Below are positions 18,141 through 25,626 of a DNA stretch of 49,664 bases, piece after piece. The stretch comes from Pseudomonadota bacterium (lineage in GTDB: Bacteria > Pseudomonadota > Gammaproteobacteria > Steroidobacterales > Steroidobacteraceae). The stretch covers positions 1 to 49,664 of the forward strand of contig JANXWS010000005.1 in the NCBI GenBank assembly GCA_025351005.1, written 5' to 3'. The notes under the pieces were generated by a model. It did no database searches. It was not told where the DNA came from and worked only from the letters and a program-made list of their open reading frames with translations. The position numbers were made by a program, and so were the translations under genes. Position 1 is the first letter of the stretch. Each line of letters begins with the position of its first letter.

Positions 18141-18656
18141 ATGCGCCCCTCAATCCCGCTGCTGCTGCTGGCAACCGCGCTGACCGGAGCTTGCGCGACG
18201 ATGCCGCCGCCGCTCAAGGCGCGCGCGACGATGGAGCCGAAGTCGGGCAGCAGCGTCGCCGGTGAGGTACGCCTGAACGAGGCACGTGGCGTCGTCCACG
18301 CACGCGTCGAGCTCACGGGCCTCGCGCCCGGCTCCGAGCACGGCTTCCACGTCCATGAGAAGGGCGACTGCTCGGCGGCCGACGGCACCAGCGCCGGCGG
18401 GCACTTCAATCCGAGCGGCGCGCCGCACGGGCAGGCCGGCAGCGCGGCGCATCACGCCGGCGACATTCCGAGCGTGACGGCGGATGCGGCCGGCAAGGTC
18501 AAGGTCGACATGGTGCTCGAGGGCGTCACCCTCGCCGCAGGCCCGACCTCGATCGCCGGGCGCAGCATCGTCGTGCACCGCGACCGCGACGATTACACGC
18601 CGCCGAGCGGAAATTCCGGGCCACGCGTCGCCTGCGGGGTCATCGCCGCGCAGTAA
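18141..18656 (+). CDS. sodC: Cu/Zn superoxide dismutase, lipoprotein form
   Basis: SodC converts superoxide to hydrogen peroxide and oxygen outside the cytoplasm. The 171-residue protein starts with a lipoprotein signal, lipobox LTGAC with Cys18. All metal ligands are visible: copper His70, His72, His146, the bridging His88 (GGHFNP), and zinc His96, His105 and Asp108 (HAGD). The disulfide pair is Cys77 and Cys165. GGAGG stands 6 nt before the ATG. It lies next to a Nudix hydrolase and OxyR, an oxidative-stress neighbourhood. Confidence 0.95.
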   Translation: MRPSIPLLLLATALTGACATMPPPLKARATMEPKSGSSVAGEVRLNEARGVVHARVELTGLAPGSEHGFHVHEKGDCSAADGTSAGGHFNPSGAPHGQAGSAAHHAGDIPSVTADAAGKVKVDMVLEGVTLAAGPTSIAGRSIVVHRDRDDYTPPSGNSGPRVACGVIAAQ

Positions 18657-18675
18657 GCAGGCGCCGGCGTGAGGC

Positions 18676-19104
18676 TCAGGCGGTGACGCCGATCCGCGCC
18701 GCCGCCCACTGCAGTACGCGCTGCAGGCGCGGCACCGTCAGGTGCAGCGCAGTCGCGAACGGCACCCAGCGGAACTCATGGTGCTCGGCGCGGCCGAGCG
18801 CCGGGTTGACCGGCAGCGTGACCGCGTCGGCGCGCGTGCGGGCAACGTAGAAGCGCACCACTTTGCCGCCGGCGTAGGCCTCCGTGTCGACCGACTCCTC
18901 GCCCCAGGCAAAGTCGAGGTCGCCCAGACCCGTTTCCTCGCGCACTTCGCGGATCGCAGCCTCGAGCGGCGTCTCGTCCGCCTCCAGCCGGCCCTTCGGC
19001 AGGTCCCAGTTGCGGTAGGCGCGCAACAGCAGCACGAGCGGTCCCAGCGCCGTGTCGCGAACGACGACGACGCCGGCTGCGCGTTTCGAGCCCCGGCTTC
19101 GCAT
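18676..19104 (-). CDS. Nudix hydrolase (diadenosine-tetraphosphatase-like)
   Basis: This 142-residue protein has a complete Nudix box: Gly38-x5-Glu44-x7-Arg52-Glu53-x2-Glu56-Glu57-x-Gly59, within KGRLEADETPLEAAIREVRE. The preceding LLRAYRNWDLPKG and the small size fit bis(5'-nucleosyl)-tetraphosphatase-type members, which clear alarmone-like dinucleotides, but the substrate is not certain. The start is ATG 19104; the frame stays open 72 nt further upstream, but a perfect TATAAT only 6 nt before this ATG fits a leaderless transcript. It is convergent with sodC and divergent from oxyR. Confidence 0.88.
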   Translation of the reverse strand: MRSRGSKRAAGVVVVRDTALGPLVLLLRAYRNWDLPKGRLEADETPLEAAIREVREETGLGDLDFAWGEESVDTEAYAGGKVVRFYVARTRADAVTLPVNPALGRAEHHEFRWVPFATALHLTVPRLQRVLQWAAARIGVTA

Positions 19105-19110
19105 CGCGCG

Positions 19111-19116
19111 ATTATA
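19111..19116 (-). promoter_or_regulatory. -10 element of the Nudix gene (leaderless)
   Basis: TATAAT (19116-19111) is perfect and ends 6 nt before the ATG at 19104, so transcription should begin at the start codon. The upstream DNA is GC-only and no good -35 is visible. Confidence 0.5.
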
Positions 19117-19210
19117 GGGCGCCGGCGCCGGCGGCGATCGCGTGGCGGCGGAAGGCCGCGCCCGGTGCGGCGCCACCTCATAGTGGTTCTGGATCGAAAC
19201 GATCGTTCTG

Positions 19211-19228
19211 ATAGACTTTGTTTATAGT
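19211..19228 (+). promoter_or_regulatory. oxyR upstream region with candidate -10
   Basis: The 138-bp gap between the divergent Nudix and oxyR genes contains an AT-richer stretch with three ATAG tetrads (19180, 19211, 19224), a GATCGAAACGATC inverted repeat (19192-19204) and a candidate -10 TATAGT (19223-19228). OxyR sites use ATAG-like quarters, but the spacing here (31 and 13 nt) does not fit the regular 10-11-nt pattern, so an OxyR box is not claimed. Confidence 0.35.
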
Positions 19229-19242
19229 CATCGACGGCCGCC

Positions 19243-20139
19243 GTGAACCTCCGCGATCTCCGTTACCTCGTCGCGCTCGCCGACGCGCGCCACTTCGGCC
19301 GGGCTGCGCTGCGGTGCCACGTCAGCCAGCCGACGCTGTCGGCGCAGATCCGGAAACTCGAGGATTACCTGGGGGTCACGCTGGTGGAACGCCGGCCGCG
19401 CGACGTCGCGCTGACCGAGATCGGCGAACGCATCGTCGCCCGTGCCCGCCGCGTGCTGCAGGACAGCGACGACATCGTCGACCTCGCCCGTGCCGCGCGC
19501 GACCCCCTCGCCGGTACGCTCAGAATCGCCTTCATTCCGACGCTCGGGCCGTACCTGCTGCCACTCGTGACGCCACGGCTGCGCAAGCGCCTGCCGAAGC
19601 TGCAGCTGCTGCTGTACGAATACCAGACGGCGCCTCTGCTCGAGCGCCTGCGCGGCGGCGACATCGACCTCGGCGTCCTCGCGCTGGGCCCGGGCCAGGA
19701 CGGCCTCGAGACGCGCGCGCTCGGCGACGAGGCGTTCACGCTCGCGATGCCGGCCAGCCACGCACTCGCGAAGAAGGCGAGCGTCCGCGCCGATGACCTG
19801 GCCGGCGAGACTCTGTTGCTGCTCGAGGACGGCCATTGTCTTCGCGACCAGGCGCTCGACGTCTGCAGCCGCATCGACGTCCACGAGGCCGAGGATTTCC
19901 GCGCCACCAGCCTCGAGACTCTCCGCCAGATGGTGGCCGCCGGCCACGGCCTGACGCTGCTGCCCGAGCTCGCCACACGCGGGCCGTTCGCCGCCGCCCG
20001 CAACCTCGTCGTGCGCCCGTTCGGAAGGCCGGTGCCGCATCGCACGCTCGGTGCTGCGTGGCGCCGCAGCAGCACTCGCGCGAGCGCGATCGTGGCCGTC
20101 TGCGATGCGATCGCAGCCGCGCTCGCCGAGCGCGGCTGA
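19243..20139 (+). CDS. oxyR: Hydrogen peroxide sensor OxyR
   Basis: OxyR is a LysR-family regulator switched on by peroxide through a disulfide. The 298-residue protein has the N-terminal helix-turn-helix (MNLRDLRYLVALADARHFGR, then VSQPTLSAQIRKLEDYLGV). The redox loop GHCLRDQALDVC places the cysteines at residues 199 and 208, the same numbers as in the E. coli protein. This makes the assignment secure within a large family. The start is GTG 19243; an ATG is not available near the homology start. It is divergent from the Nudix gene and near sodC. Confidence 0.95.
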   Translation: MNLRDLRYLVALADARHFGRAALRCHVSQPTLSAQIRKLEDYLGVTLVERRPRDVALTEIGERIVARARRVLQDSDDIVDLARAARDPLAGTLRIAFIPTLGPYLLPLVTPRLRKRLPKLQLLLYEYQTAPLLERLRGGDIDLGVLALGPGQDGLETRALGDEAFTLAMPASHALAKKASVRADDLAGETLLLLEDGHCLRDQALDVCSRIDVHEAEDFRATSLETLRQMVAAGHGLTLLPELATRGPFAAARNLVVRPFGRPVPHRTLGAAWRRSSTRASAIVAVCDAIAAALAERG

Positions 20140-20147
20140 GCCGGGCC

Positions 20148-20570
20148 TCAGGCCGCGCCCGGCCCGTGGCCCGAAGCGGTCGGGCCCGCCGCGCGCTCCG
20201 CCTCGTGCCGGCGATGGATGAAGTAGTAGAGCAGATAGCCGGCGCCGACGGCGGCGGGCACCAGCCCGAACAGGTACGGGACGCCGCCGAGCTGCGTCAT
20301 GCTCACGGTCAGCACGGCGCCGACGAGCACGAGCACGAGCCCCTGGCGCAGGTAGCGCGCGCCGTTGCCGACGGCCGCGGCCGGCTCCTGTTCGGGCGGA
20401 TCGGGCGGCATCTCGAGGCCCTTGTCGATCGCAGCCAGCCGCTCCTTGTGCCTGAACTCGGCTCGCTGCAGGCGCTGGCGGTGGATGGCGAGCACCCGGA
20501 TGATCGCGAAGCAGACCCCCCCGAGGATCGCGAGGATCGGGACGAACATTCCAATGACGTCCTCATTCAT
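20148..20570 (-). CDS. DUF6249-type membrane protein
   Basis: This 140-residue membrane protein has a first helix at about 8-28 (FVPILAILGGVCFAIIRVLA), the charged block FRHKERLAAIDKGLEMP, which is the hallmark of the DUF6249 group, and two helices at about 78-92 and 98-118. Its function is unknown. It starts with AAGGAG 7-12 nt upstream and follows the 48-codon gene by 21 nt, so both are likely read from the ECF-type promoter at 20774-20747. It is convergent with oxyR, 8 nt away. Confidence 0.82.
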   Translation of the reverse strand: MNEDVIGMFVPILAILGGVCFAIIRVLAIHRQRLQRAEFRHKERLAAIDKGLEMPPDPPEQEPAAAVGNGARYLRQGLVLVLVGAVLTVSMTQLGGVPYLFGLVPAAVGAGYLLYYFIHRRHEAERAAGPTASGHGPGAA

Positions 20571-20591
20571 GACCGTGTCTCCTTGAACGTT

Positions 20592-20738
20592 TCAGCGACC
20601 GATGACGAGCTCGAGCAGCGCCGCGAGTCGCGACCAGTCGCCGCCGAGGCAGAGCCCGACCGCGAGTCCCGTCAGCGCCGCGAACAGCAGGTCGAGGTCG
20701 GGGCTGGTAGGCTGCCGGCACTGCCGCGAGTTGCTCAT
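20592..20738 (-). CDS. Small 48-aa protein with one hydrophobic helix
   Basis: This 48-codon frame runs from ATG 20738 to TGA 20594-20592. The product has a polar start (MSNSRQCRQPTSPD), a hydrophobic segment LDLLFAALTGLAVGLCLGG and a C-terminal helix SRLAALLELVIG. Its codons are nearly all G/C-ending, like the surrounding real genes. An ECF-type promoter ends 8 nt before the ATG, and the DUF6249 gene follows in the same direction after 21 nt. I do not recognise a family. A role as a small membrane partner of the neighbouring sigma/anti-sigma system is only inference. Confidence 0.65.
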   Translation of the reverse strand: MSNSRQCRQPTSPDLDLLFAALTGLAVGLCLGGDWSRLAALLELVIGR

Positions 20739-20746
20739 GGGCGTTG

Positions 20747-20774
20747 AGACGCAGTGCACGGGGCATCGGTTTCA
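20747..20774 (-). promoter_or_regulatory. ECF-type promoter reading into the 48-aa gene and DUF6249
   Basis: On the minus strand TGAAACC (20774-20768), exactly 16 nt, then CGTCT (20751-20747). This is the same architecture as the divergent promoter on the plus strand and resembles known ECF promoters such as the sigma-W pattern TGAAAC-N16-CGTA. The ATG at 20738 is 8 nt past the -10, so the first gene is probably leaderless. Confidence 0.7.
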
Positions 20775-20805
20775 GCGTCGAGGGGCGTTTGCGTTCACCG
20801 CAACC

Positions 20806-20833
20806 TGAAACCGACGGGCGCCCGCGCGCGTAT
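20806..20833 (+). promoter_or_regulatory. ECF-type promoter reading into the sigma/anti-sigma operon
   Basis: On the plus strand TGAAACC (20806-20812), 16 nt, then CGTAT (20829-20833), about 32 nt before the sigma-factor ATG. The -35 element forms one arm of a perfect 10-bp inverted repeat (20766-20775 with 20805-20814) whose other arm is the -35 of the divergent promoter. The matched pair suggests that the sigma factor reads both operons. Confidence 0.75.
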
Positions 20834-20865
20834 CACCCCGTGATCCTTCGACCGCCGAGGCCGGA

Positions 20866-21411
20866 ATGGACGAGCCGATCGTGGCGGCGCTGCGGGCCGG
20901 CCGTTTCACCGAAGCGTTCGAAGCGCTCGTCGGCGCGTACCGGCGGCGCGTGTTCGGCCTCGCCTACTCGATCGTCGGCGACCGCGACGCCGCCGACGAC
21001 GTGGCCCAGGAGGTGTTCGTGAAACTGTGGCGCGCGCTCGACAGCTACGACGGACGGGCGCAGCTTTCGACCTGGATCTACGCGATCGCGCGCAACACCG
21101 CGATCTCCGCGCTGCGCCGGCAGCGGCCGTCGAGTTCGCTGTCGGACCCCGCCGTGCAGGCCGAGGCCGAGGCGCATGCCCCGCAGGCGGCCGGCGGCGA
21201 GGATGCCGACCACGCGCTCCTGTGGCGCGCGGTCGCGGCGCTGCCCGGCCCGCAGCGCCAGGCAGTCGTGCTCTACTACCAGGACGAACGGCCGGTCGAG
21301 GAGGTCGCAGCGATGCTCGGCATGCCGGTCAACACCGTCAAGACACACCTCCACCGCGCGCGCGCGCGCCTTGCAAGCGCGCTCGACGCGCGCTCCGAGG
21401 ATCGCCCATGA
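20866..21411 (+). CDS. ECF-family RNA polymerase sigma factor
   Basis: This 181-residue alternative sigma factor has region 2 at about 18-85 (RRRVFGLAYSIVGDRDAADD, then VAQEVFVKLWRALDSYDG and LSTWIYAIARNTAISALRR) and region 4 at about 120-172 (LPGPQRQAVVLYYQDERPVE, then VAAMLGMPVNTVKTHLHRAR). Regions 1 and 3 are missing, as in all ECF factors. Its stop overlaps the ATG of a membrane protein that looks like its anti-sigma factor. The promoter upstream has ECF-type elements, so it is probably self-activating. The inducing signal is not evident. Confidence 0.93.
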   Translation: MDEPIVAALRAGRFTEAFEALVGAYRRRVFGLAYSIVGDRDAADDVAQEVFVKLWRALDSYDGRAQLSTWIYAIARNTAISALRRQRPSSSLSDPAVQAEAEAHAPQAAGGEDADHALLWRAVAALPGPQRQAVVLYYQDERPVEEVAAMLGMPVNTVKTHLHRARARLASALDARSEDRP

Positions 21412-21830
21412 ACGAGCCGCTGCGCCCGGAAGCGATCGACCGGACACTGGCGCGGATGATGACGCCGCTCGACGCGGCTCCGGATTTCGAGGCCCGCCTG
21501 CGCTCGCGCCTTTCGCGCGAGGCGAGCGCGCCGGATGCGGCGGCCGTCACCCAGGCGCGCGAGCGGGCGCTCCGCGAACGTCTCGCTGCGGAGGCGGCGC
21601 TCAGGAGCAGCCTGTGGCGGAGCGTGACGACCGTCGCTCTGACCGCGCTCGCTGCCGCGGTCCCGGCATGGCTGCTCGCTCCCATGATCGGCCGCGCCCT
21701 GCTGCACGTGCTCGCCATCGCAGGCCCGACCGGGATCGCCGCAGTCACCGTCGCGGTGCTGATCGCGACGCTCTGGCGCGCGTTCGCGCCGGTGCCGGGT
21801 ACCATCCCCCAGGGCGCCGGTTACGCCTGA
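21408..21830 (+). CDS. Putative membrane anti-sigma factor
   Basis: This 140-residue protein starts in an ATGA overlap with the sigma gene. A charged N-terminal part (about 1-65, many Arg/Glu/Ala, helical) would face the cytoplasm, followed by two hydrophobic helices at about 70-88 and 95-118 and a short tail. There is no zinc-binding HXXXCXXC motif, so it is not a ZAS-type anti-sigma. Position, coupling and topology suggest that it holds the ECF factor at the membrane; the function is inferred from context. Confidence 0.7.
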   Translation: MNEPLRPEAIDRTLARMMTPLDAAPDFEARLRSRLSREASAPDAAAVTQARERALRERLAAEAALRSSLWRSVTTVALTALAAAVPAWLLAPMIGRALLHVLAIAGPTGIAAVTVAVLIATLWRAFAPVPGTIPQGAGYA

Positions 21831-22314
21831 GCACGTTGCCGCGCAGTCGCCCGGCGCCGCGAGCCGTGCGCCAATCCGCGGCTGGCGCTCGGAGTAGAGC
21901 GGAGCGATTCAGACTCCCGACCTCCAGCTTCACGGTGCGAAGCGGTGCTTTGAAGTCGATTGTTTCTGGAGCGAGTCAGTTGTCGATCCGTGGTGTGCCA
22001 AGCCGCTGCCGCTGGGGCGCCGTCGCCTTGATCGCCACCGACCATGACGCAGCGCCCCGGATTCCCGCACCAGTCCCTCAGGCCGATCGTCTTCCTTTTT
22101 TTGTAGATCAAACCCAACGCGCCCGGTACGAGCGCCATGTTTGCTTCGTTGGGCGCGCCGCCGGGAATTCGAACCCCAGGTCCGGCTGCAGCAGCGCGGT
22201 GATGCGGATCACGCCGGCACCTGCTGGCTGGCGGTGACAGCGATCGGTCGAGGGTGTAGCGTCGGTCGGCGCTCGGGCGAGCTCGACCCGCGTTCCCTGA
22301 CGGAGGCCTCATTC
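21831..22314. other. 484-bp gap without a convincing gene
   Basis: No reading frame here has the codon pattern of the neighbours, and base composition is less GC-biased in 21940-22150. The visible elements are a T7 run (22096-22102), a 7-bp inverted repeat CCCAACG/CGTTGGG (22113-22119 and 22147-22153), and a tRNA T-arm-like block on the minus strand (22178-22162) with no matching acceptor or anticodon arms. It may be a decayed insertion or tRNA remnant. Confidence 0.5.
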
Positions 22315-23310
22315 ATGTCGTCCCGCTGCCGCGGCTGCGCAGCCATGTTGATCGCTGCCTGCTTCGCGACCGCCGCCTACTCCGCGCCGCTGCCCCGGCT
22401 GGCGATCGAGAGCGGCAGCCTGACGGTGTCCGGCGTGTCGTCCGGCGGCTACATGGCGACGCAGTTTCAGCTTGGCTACAGCCGCATCGTCGCCGGCGCC
22501 GGCGTGATCGCCGCGGGGCCCTGGGGCTGCTCGCGCGGCTCGCTCCTGCGCGCGCTCGCCGACTGCCTCGACCGGGCGACGAGCGTCCCGGACGCGCCGG
22601 GCCTCGTCGCGCTCGCGCGCACCACCGCCGCGACCGGCGCCATCGACCCGCTCGACGGTCTGAAGCCGGCGCGGGTGTGGCTCTTCCACGGCACGCGCGA
22701 CGAGACCGTTGCTTCCCCGGTCGCGGTGGCACTCGTCGAGTTCTACCGGCCCTTCGTGACGGCCGCCAACCTGCGCGTCGTCGACACGGTGGCGGCACCG
22801 CATGGCGTGCCGACCGAGGCCGACGGCGCCAGCTGCGACCACACCGCGACGCCGTACCTTTACGCCTGCCACTACGACGGCATCGGCGAAATGCTCTCGT
22901 TCCTGTACCGCGGCGGAGCCGCGGGCGCCCGCTCGGCCGCGGGAGAGCTGAGCCGCTTCGACCAGGCGCCGTACGACCCGGCCGGCACGCTTGCGCCGCA
23001 GGGTTATCTGTACGTGCCGCGTTCCTGCAGTGCGCAGGCGCCGTGCCGCTTGCACGTCGCCTTTCACGGCTGCCGGCAGGGCAGCGACTTCGTCGGCGAG
23101 ACCTTCGTGAGAGAGGCCGGCTACAACCGCTGGGCCGACGACAACCGGCTGGTCGTGCTCTACCCGCAGACGCAGAAGAGCATGATGCTGCCGCTGAACC
23201 CGCAGGGATGCTGGGACTGGTGGGGCTACGCGGGCGTCGACTACGCGACGCACGACGGCAAGCAGATGGCGGCGGTGCGGGCGATGGTGCGCGCGCTGGC
23301 GGGCTTCTGA
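22315..23310 (+). CDS. Exported PHB (short-chain PHA) depolymerase
   Basis: This enzyme cleaves polyhydroxybutyrate into oligomers or monomers. The 331-residue protein has a Sec signal peptide (hydrophobic stretch about 8-21, cleavage near AYSA) and an alpha/beta-hydrolase fold. The lipase box is GVSSGG with Ser42 as nucleophile. The block CRLHVAFHGCRQGSDFVGE is the oxyanion region typical of this family, and the C-terminus contains CWDWWGYAGVDYATHDGKQM. GGAGG stands 8 nt before the ATG. No starch- or PHB-binding domain follows, so it may act in the periplasm. A 3HB-oligomer hydrolase gene lies 4.5 kb downstream. Confidence 0.88.
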   Translation: MSSRCRGCAAMLIAACFATAAYSAPLPRLAIESGSLTVSGVSSGGYMATQFQLGYSRIVAGAGVIAAGPWGCSRGSLLRALADCLDRATSVPDAPGLVALARTTAATGAIDPLDGLKPARVWLFHGTRDETVASPVAVALVEFYRPFVTAANLRVVDTVAAPHGVPTEADGASCDHTATPYLYACHYDGIGEMLSFLYRGGAAGARSAAGELSRFDQAPYDPAGTLAPQGYLYVPRSCSAQAPCRLHVAFHGCRQGSDFVGETFVREAGYNRWADDNRLVVLYPQTQKSMMLPLNPQGCWDWWGYAGVDYATHDGKQMAAVRAMVRALAGF

Positions 23311-23356
23311 CCCACGCGTGACACTCGCGGCCCCAGCCACTGCCGGCGGACATCCC

Positions 23357-24289
23357 GTGACCACCACTCCCTCGCCGGTCGCGGCGCTGATCGGTCTCGG
23401 CAAGATGGGCGCCAACATGGTGCGGCGCCTCGCCCGCGCCGGGGTGCCGGTCGCGGCGTTCGACGTCGCCGAAGCCGCGCGCGAGGCGCTGGCGGAGGAG
23501 CCCCGGGTCCGTCTGGCAGCGACCCTCGCCGACGTCGTCGCCCTGCTGCCGAGGCCGCGGGTTGTGTGGCTGATGCTGCCGGCCGGCGGACCGAGCGAGA
23601 CAACGTTGACGGCGCTCGCCGCGCTGCTCTCGGCGGGCGACGTCATCGTCGACGGTGCCAACGCCGATTACCGCGACAGCATGCGCCACGCGGCCGAGGC
23701 CGCGACGCGCGGGGTCCTGTTCGTCGACGCGGGCGTTTCGGGAGGGGTCTGGGGCCTCGCGAACGGCTACGGCCTGATGCTCGGCGGCACGCCAGAGGCG
23801 ATCGCGCCGGTACTGCCGCTCGCGCGCGCGCTCGCGCCGGCGCCCGATCGCGGCTGGGTGCACTGCGGGCCCCCGGGCACCGGCCACTTCGTCAAGATGG
23901 TTCACAACGGCATCGAGTACGGCCTGATGCAGGCCTACGCCGAGGGCTTCGCGCTCATGCGCGACAAGCGCGAGTTCGGCCTCGACCTGGCCGCGATCGC
24001 GGCAAGCTGGCGTGACGGCAGCGTGGTGCGCTCGTGGCTGCTCGAGCTCGCGGCCGAGGCGCTGGCCGCCGACCAGACCTTTGCCGACGTCTCGCCCGTG
24101 GTCGCTGATTCGGGCGAGGGACGCTGGACGTTGCGCGAGGCGATCGAGCTCGGCACACCGCTGCCGGTGATCACCGCGGCGCTGATGACCCGCTTCGCAA
24201 CCCAGGGTCGCGACGACTATGCGGGGCGCTTCCTCGCCGAGCTGCGGCACGCATTCGGCGGCCACCCGCTGCCGAAAGAGCGCCGCTAA
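23357..24289 (+). CDS. gnd: 6-phosphogluconate dehydrogenase (decarboxylating), short form
   Basis: This enzyme converts 6-phosphogluconate to ribulose 5-phosphate and CO2. The 310-residue protein is the short (YqeC/GntZ-type) form. It has the dinucleotide loop [45 protein letters not shown] and the catalytic Lys/Asn block [22 protein letters not shown] 23357 is chosen because the Rossmann strand follows within ten residues; GTG 23318 would add 13 atypical residues. It is convergent, 6 nt apart, with the gene for the preceding pathway enzyme. Confidence 0.92.
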   Translation: MTTTPSPVAALIGLGKMGANMVRRLARAGVPVAAFDVAEAAREALAEEPRVRLAATLADVVALLPRPRVVWLMLPAGGPSETTLTALAALLSAGDVIVDGANADYRDSMRHAAEAATRGVLFVDAGVSGGVWGLANGYGLMLGGTPEAIAPVLPLARALAPAPDRGWVHCGPPGTGHFVKMVHNGIEYGLMQAYAEGFALMRDKREFGLDLAAIAASWRDGSVVRSWLLELAAEALAADQTFADVSPVVADSGEGRWTLREAIELGTPLPVITAALMTRFATQGRDDYAGRFLAELRHAFGGHPLPKERR

Positions 24290-24295
24290 GCCGGG

Positions 24296-25009
24296 TCAGT
24301 GCGGGACGCGCAGCTCCGCGGGCAGCGCGGCCGCGGCGGCCGCGTCGGCGAACACGAGCGCCGACTCGCGCGCGACGCGACCGGCCGGCGAGCTCCGGTC
24401 GCCCTCCCAGAGCGCGCGCAGCGCGGCGGCCTTGTCCGCGCCCGTGACCAGCCACAGGCGGTGGCGCGCGCAGTCCAGCACCCGATACGTCAGCGTCATG
24501 CGCGGCACGCCGTGGTAGACGGCGCTGATGCCGACGTCGCGCTCGCCGTCGTCGAGCAGCGCATCACCTGGCAGCAGCGAGGCCGTGTGACCGTCGGCGC
24601 CGAGCCCGAGCTGGACGACGTCGAATACCGGCGGCGTGCCGCAATGCTGGGCCAGCAGCGCCGCGTAGTCGTCGGCACCGGCCGCGAGCGGCTGCCGCTC
24701 GACCGGCATGGCGTGGAACTGGGACGCGTCGATCCCGTCGGGTGCCACCAGCAGCTCGGCGATCTGCCGCGCATTGCGCCGCTCGTCGTTCGCGGGCACG
24801 ACGCGCTCGTCGACCTGGAACACCTCGACGCCACCCCAGTGGACGCGCAGCCGCCGCAGGTCGTGCAGCATCCGCCGCGGCGTGCGGCCACCGGACAGCG
24901 CGACCATGCACTTGCCGCGCCGCGTCGTGGCGCGGCCGACCTCGATGCGCAGCCAGTCCGCCGCACGCTCCGCGGCCGCGTCCGCCGACCGCAACACCAG
25001 GATGCGCAT
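24296..25009 (-). CDS. pgl: 6-phosphogluconolactonase
   Basis: Pgl hydrolyses 6-phosphogluconolactone to 6-phosphogluconate, the substrate of the gene facing it. The 237-residue protein has the family motifs MVALSGGRTPRRML, VFQVDERVVPANDERRNAR and DVVQLGLGADGHTASLLPG. It starts 15 nt after the DUF1993 gene, so the two are probably one transcript. The pairing with gnd covers two adjacent steps of the oxidative pentose phosphate route; a glucose-6-phosphate dehydrogenase gene is not in view. Confidence 0.94.
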   Translation of the reverse strand: MRILVLRSADAAAERAADWLRIEVGRATTRRGKCMVALSGGRTPRRMLHDLRRLRVHWGGVEVFQVDERVVPANDERRNARQIAELLVAPDGIDASQFHAMPVERQPLAAGADDYAALLAQHCGTPPVFDVVQLGLGADGHTASLLPGDALLDDGERDVGISAVYHGVPRMTLTYRVLDCARHRLWLVTGADKAAALRALWEGDRSSPAGRVARESALVFADAAAAAALPAELRVPH

Positions 25010-25024
25010 CGTCGCGGTCCGTGC

Positions 25025-25531
25025 TCAGCGCCGGCCGAGGAAGTCGCCCTTGCCGAGGTCGATCCCGTTGTGGCGCAGGATCGCGTAGGCGGTGCTGGCG
25101 TGGAAGAAGAAATTCGGCAGCGCGTAGTCCAGCAAGTACGGCAAGCCCTCGAACGTCACCGGCTGCCCGCCGACCTTGATCTCGATCTGGCGCTGCTCCT
25201 GACCGTCGATCCGTGCGGCCGGCAGCGTGTCGAGGAACCCGAGCGTCCGGTCGATGCGCGCGTAGAGCTCCGCGAAGCTCTGCTCGCTGTCGGGGTAGCT
25301 CGGCGGCTCCTGGCCCGCAAGGCGGGCGGGCGCGCTCTTGGCGAAGTCGGCCGCGATCTGTACCTGCCGCGTCAGCGGGAACATGTTCGGTGCCAGCCGC
25401 GCCGCGAGCAGCACCGCCGGATCGATCCGGGTCGAGAGCGCCTGCGCCTCGGCCTTGCCGAGCACCCCGCGCAGCGCGGCCAGGTAGTGCCGGAACACCG
25501 GCACGGAGGCCCGGTACATCGATATCGCCAT
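25025..25531 (-). CDS. DUF1993 protein
   Basis: This 168-residue soluble protein matches DUF1993 along its whole length: MAISMYRASVPVFRHYLAAL at the start, LAPNMFPLTRQVQIAADFAK, and FFFHASTAYAILRHNGIDLGK at the end. The family has a DinB-like helical fold; its biochemical role is unknown. AGGAG precedes the ATG at 25531, and the frame further upstream has atypical, Arg-rich composition. It is followed after 15 nt by pgl. Confidence 0.9.
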   Translation of the reverse strand: MAISMYRASVPVFRHYLAALRGVLGKAEAQALSTRIDPAVLLAARLAPNMFPLTRQVQIAADFAKSAPARLAGQEPPSYPDSEQSFAELYARIDRTLGFLDTLPAARIDGQEQRQIEIKVGGQPVTFEGLPYLLDYALPNFFFHASTAYAILRHNGIDLGKGDFLGRR

Positions 25532-25563
25532 CGTCCTTCTCCTGCGCCGCGTGCCCGGATATT

Positions 25564-25592
25564 TTGACCGTTCGGCGAAGGACTGCAATGCT
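25564..25592 (+). promoter_or_regulatory. Possible promoter for the amidase operon
   Basis: TTGACC (25564-25569), a 17-nt spacer and a weak AATGCT (25587-25592) lie 34 nt before the AtzG-like gene. The -10 match is poor. Confidence 0.28.
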
Positions 25593-25626
25593 TCGCCCGG
25601 GCCGCGGGCCCGGGAGCACCGACGCC

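Noticed and set aside
19180..19228. OxyR binding box from three ATAG elements
   Set aside because: Their spacing of 31 and 13 nt does not match the regular quarter-site spacing of OxyR sites.
22096..22102. T7 run as an intrinsic terminator for the sigma/anti-sigma operon
   Set aside because: No stable GC stem precedes it within a usable distance.
22112..22154. Integron attC site (ACCCAAC ... GTTGGGC)
   Set aside because: Total length of 43 bp is shorter than known attC sites, the inner L boxes are not visible, and no integrase or cassette genes are near.
22162..22178. tRNA gene on the minus strand suggested by a T-loop TTCGAAT
   Set aside because: The T-stem needs two wobble pairs including position 53-61, there is no CCA end, and no matching acceptor, D or anticodon arms are found at tRNA distance.
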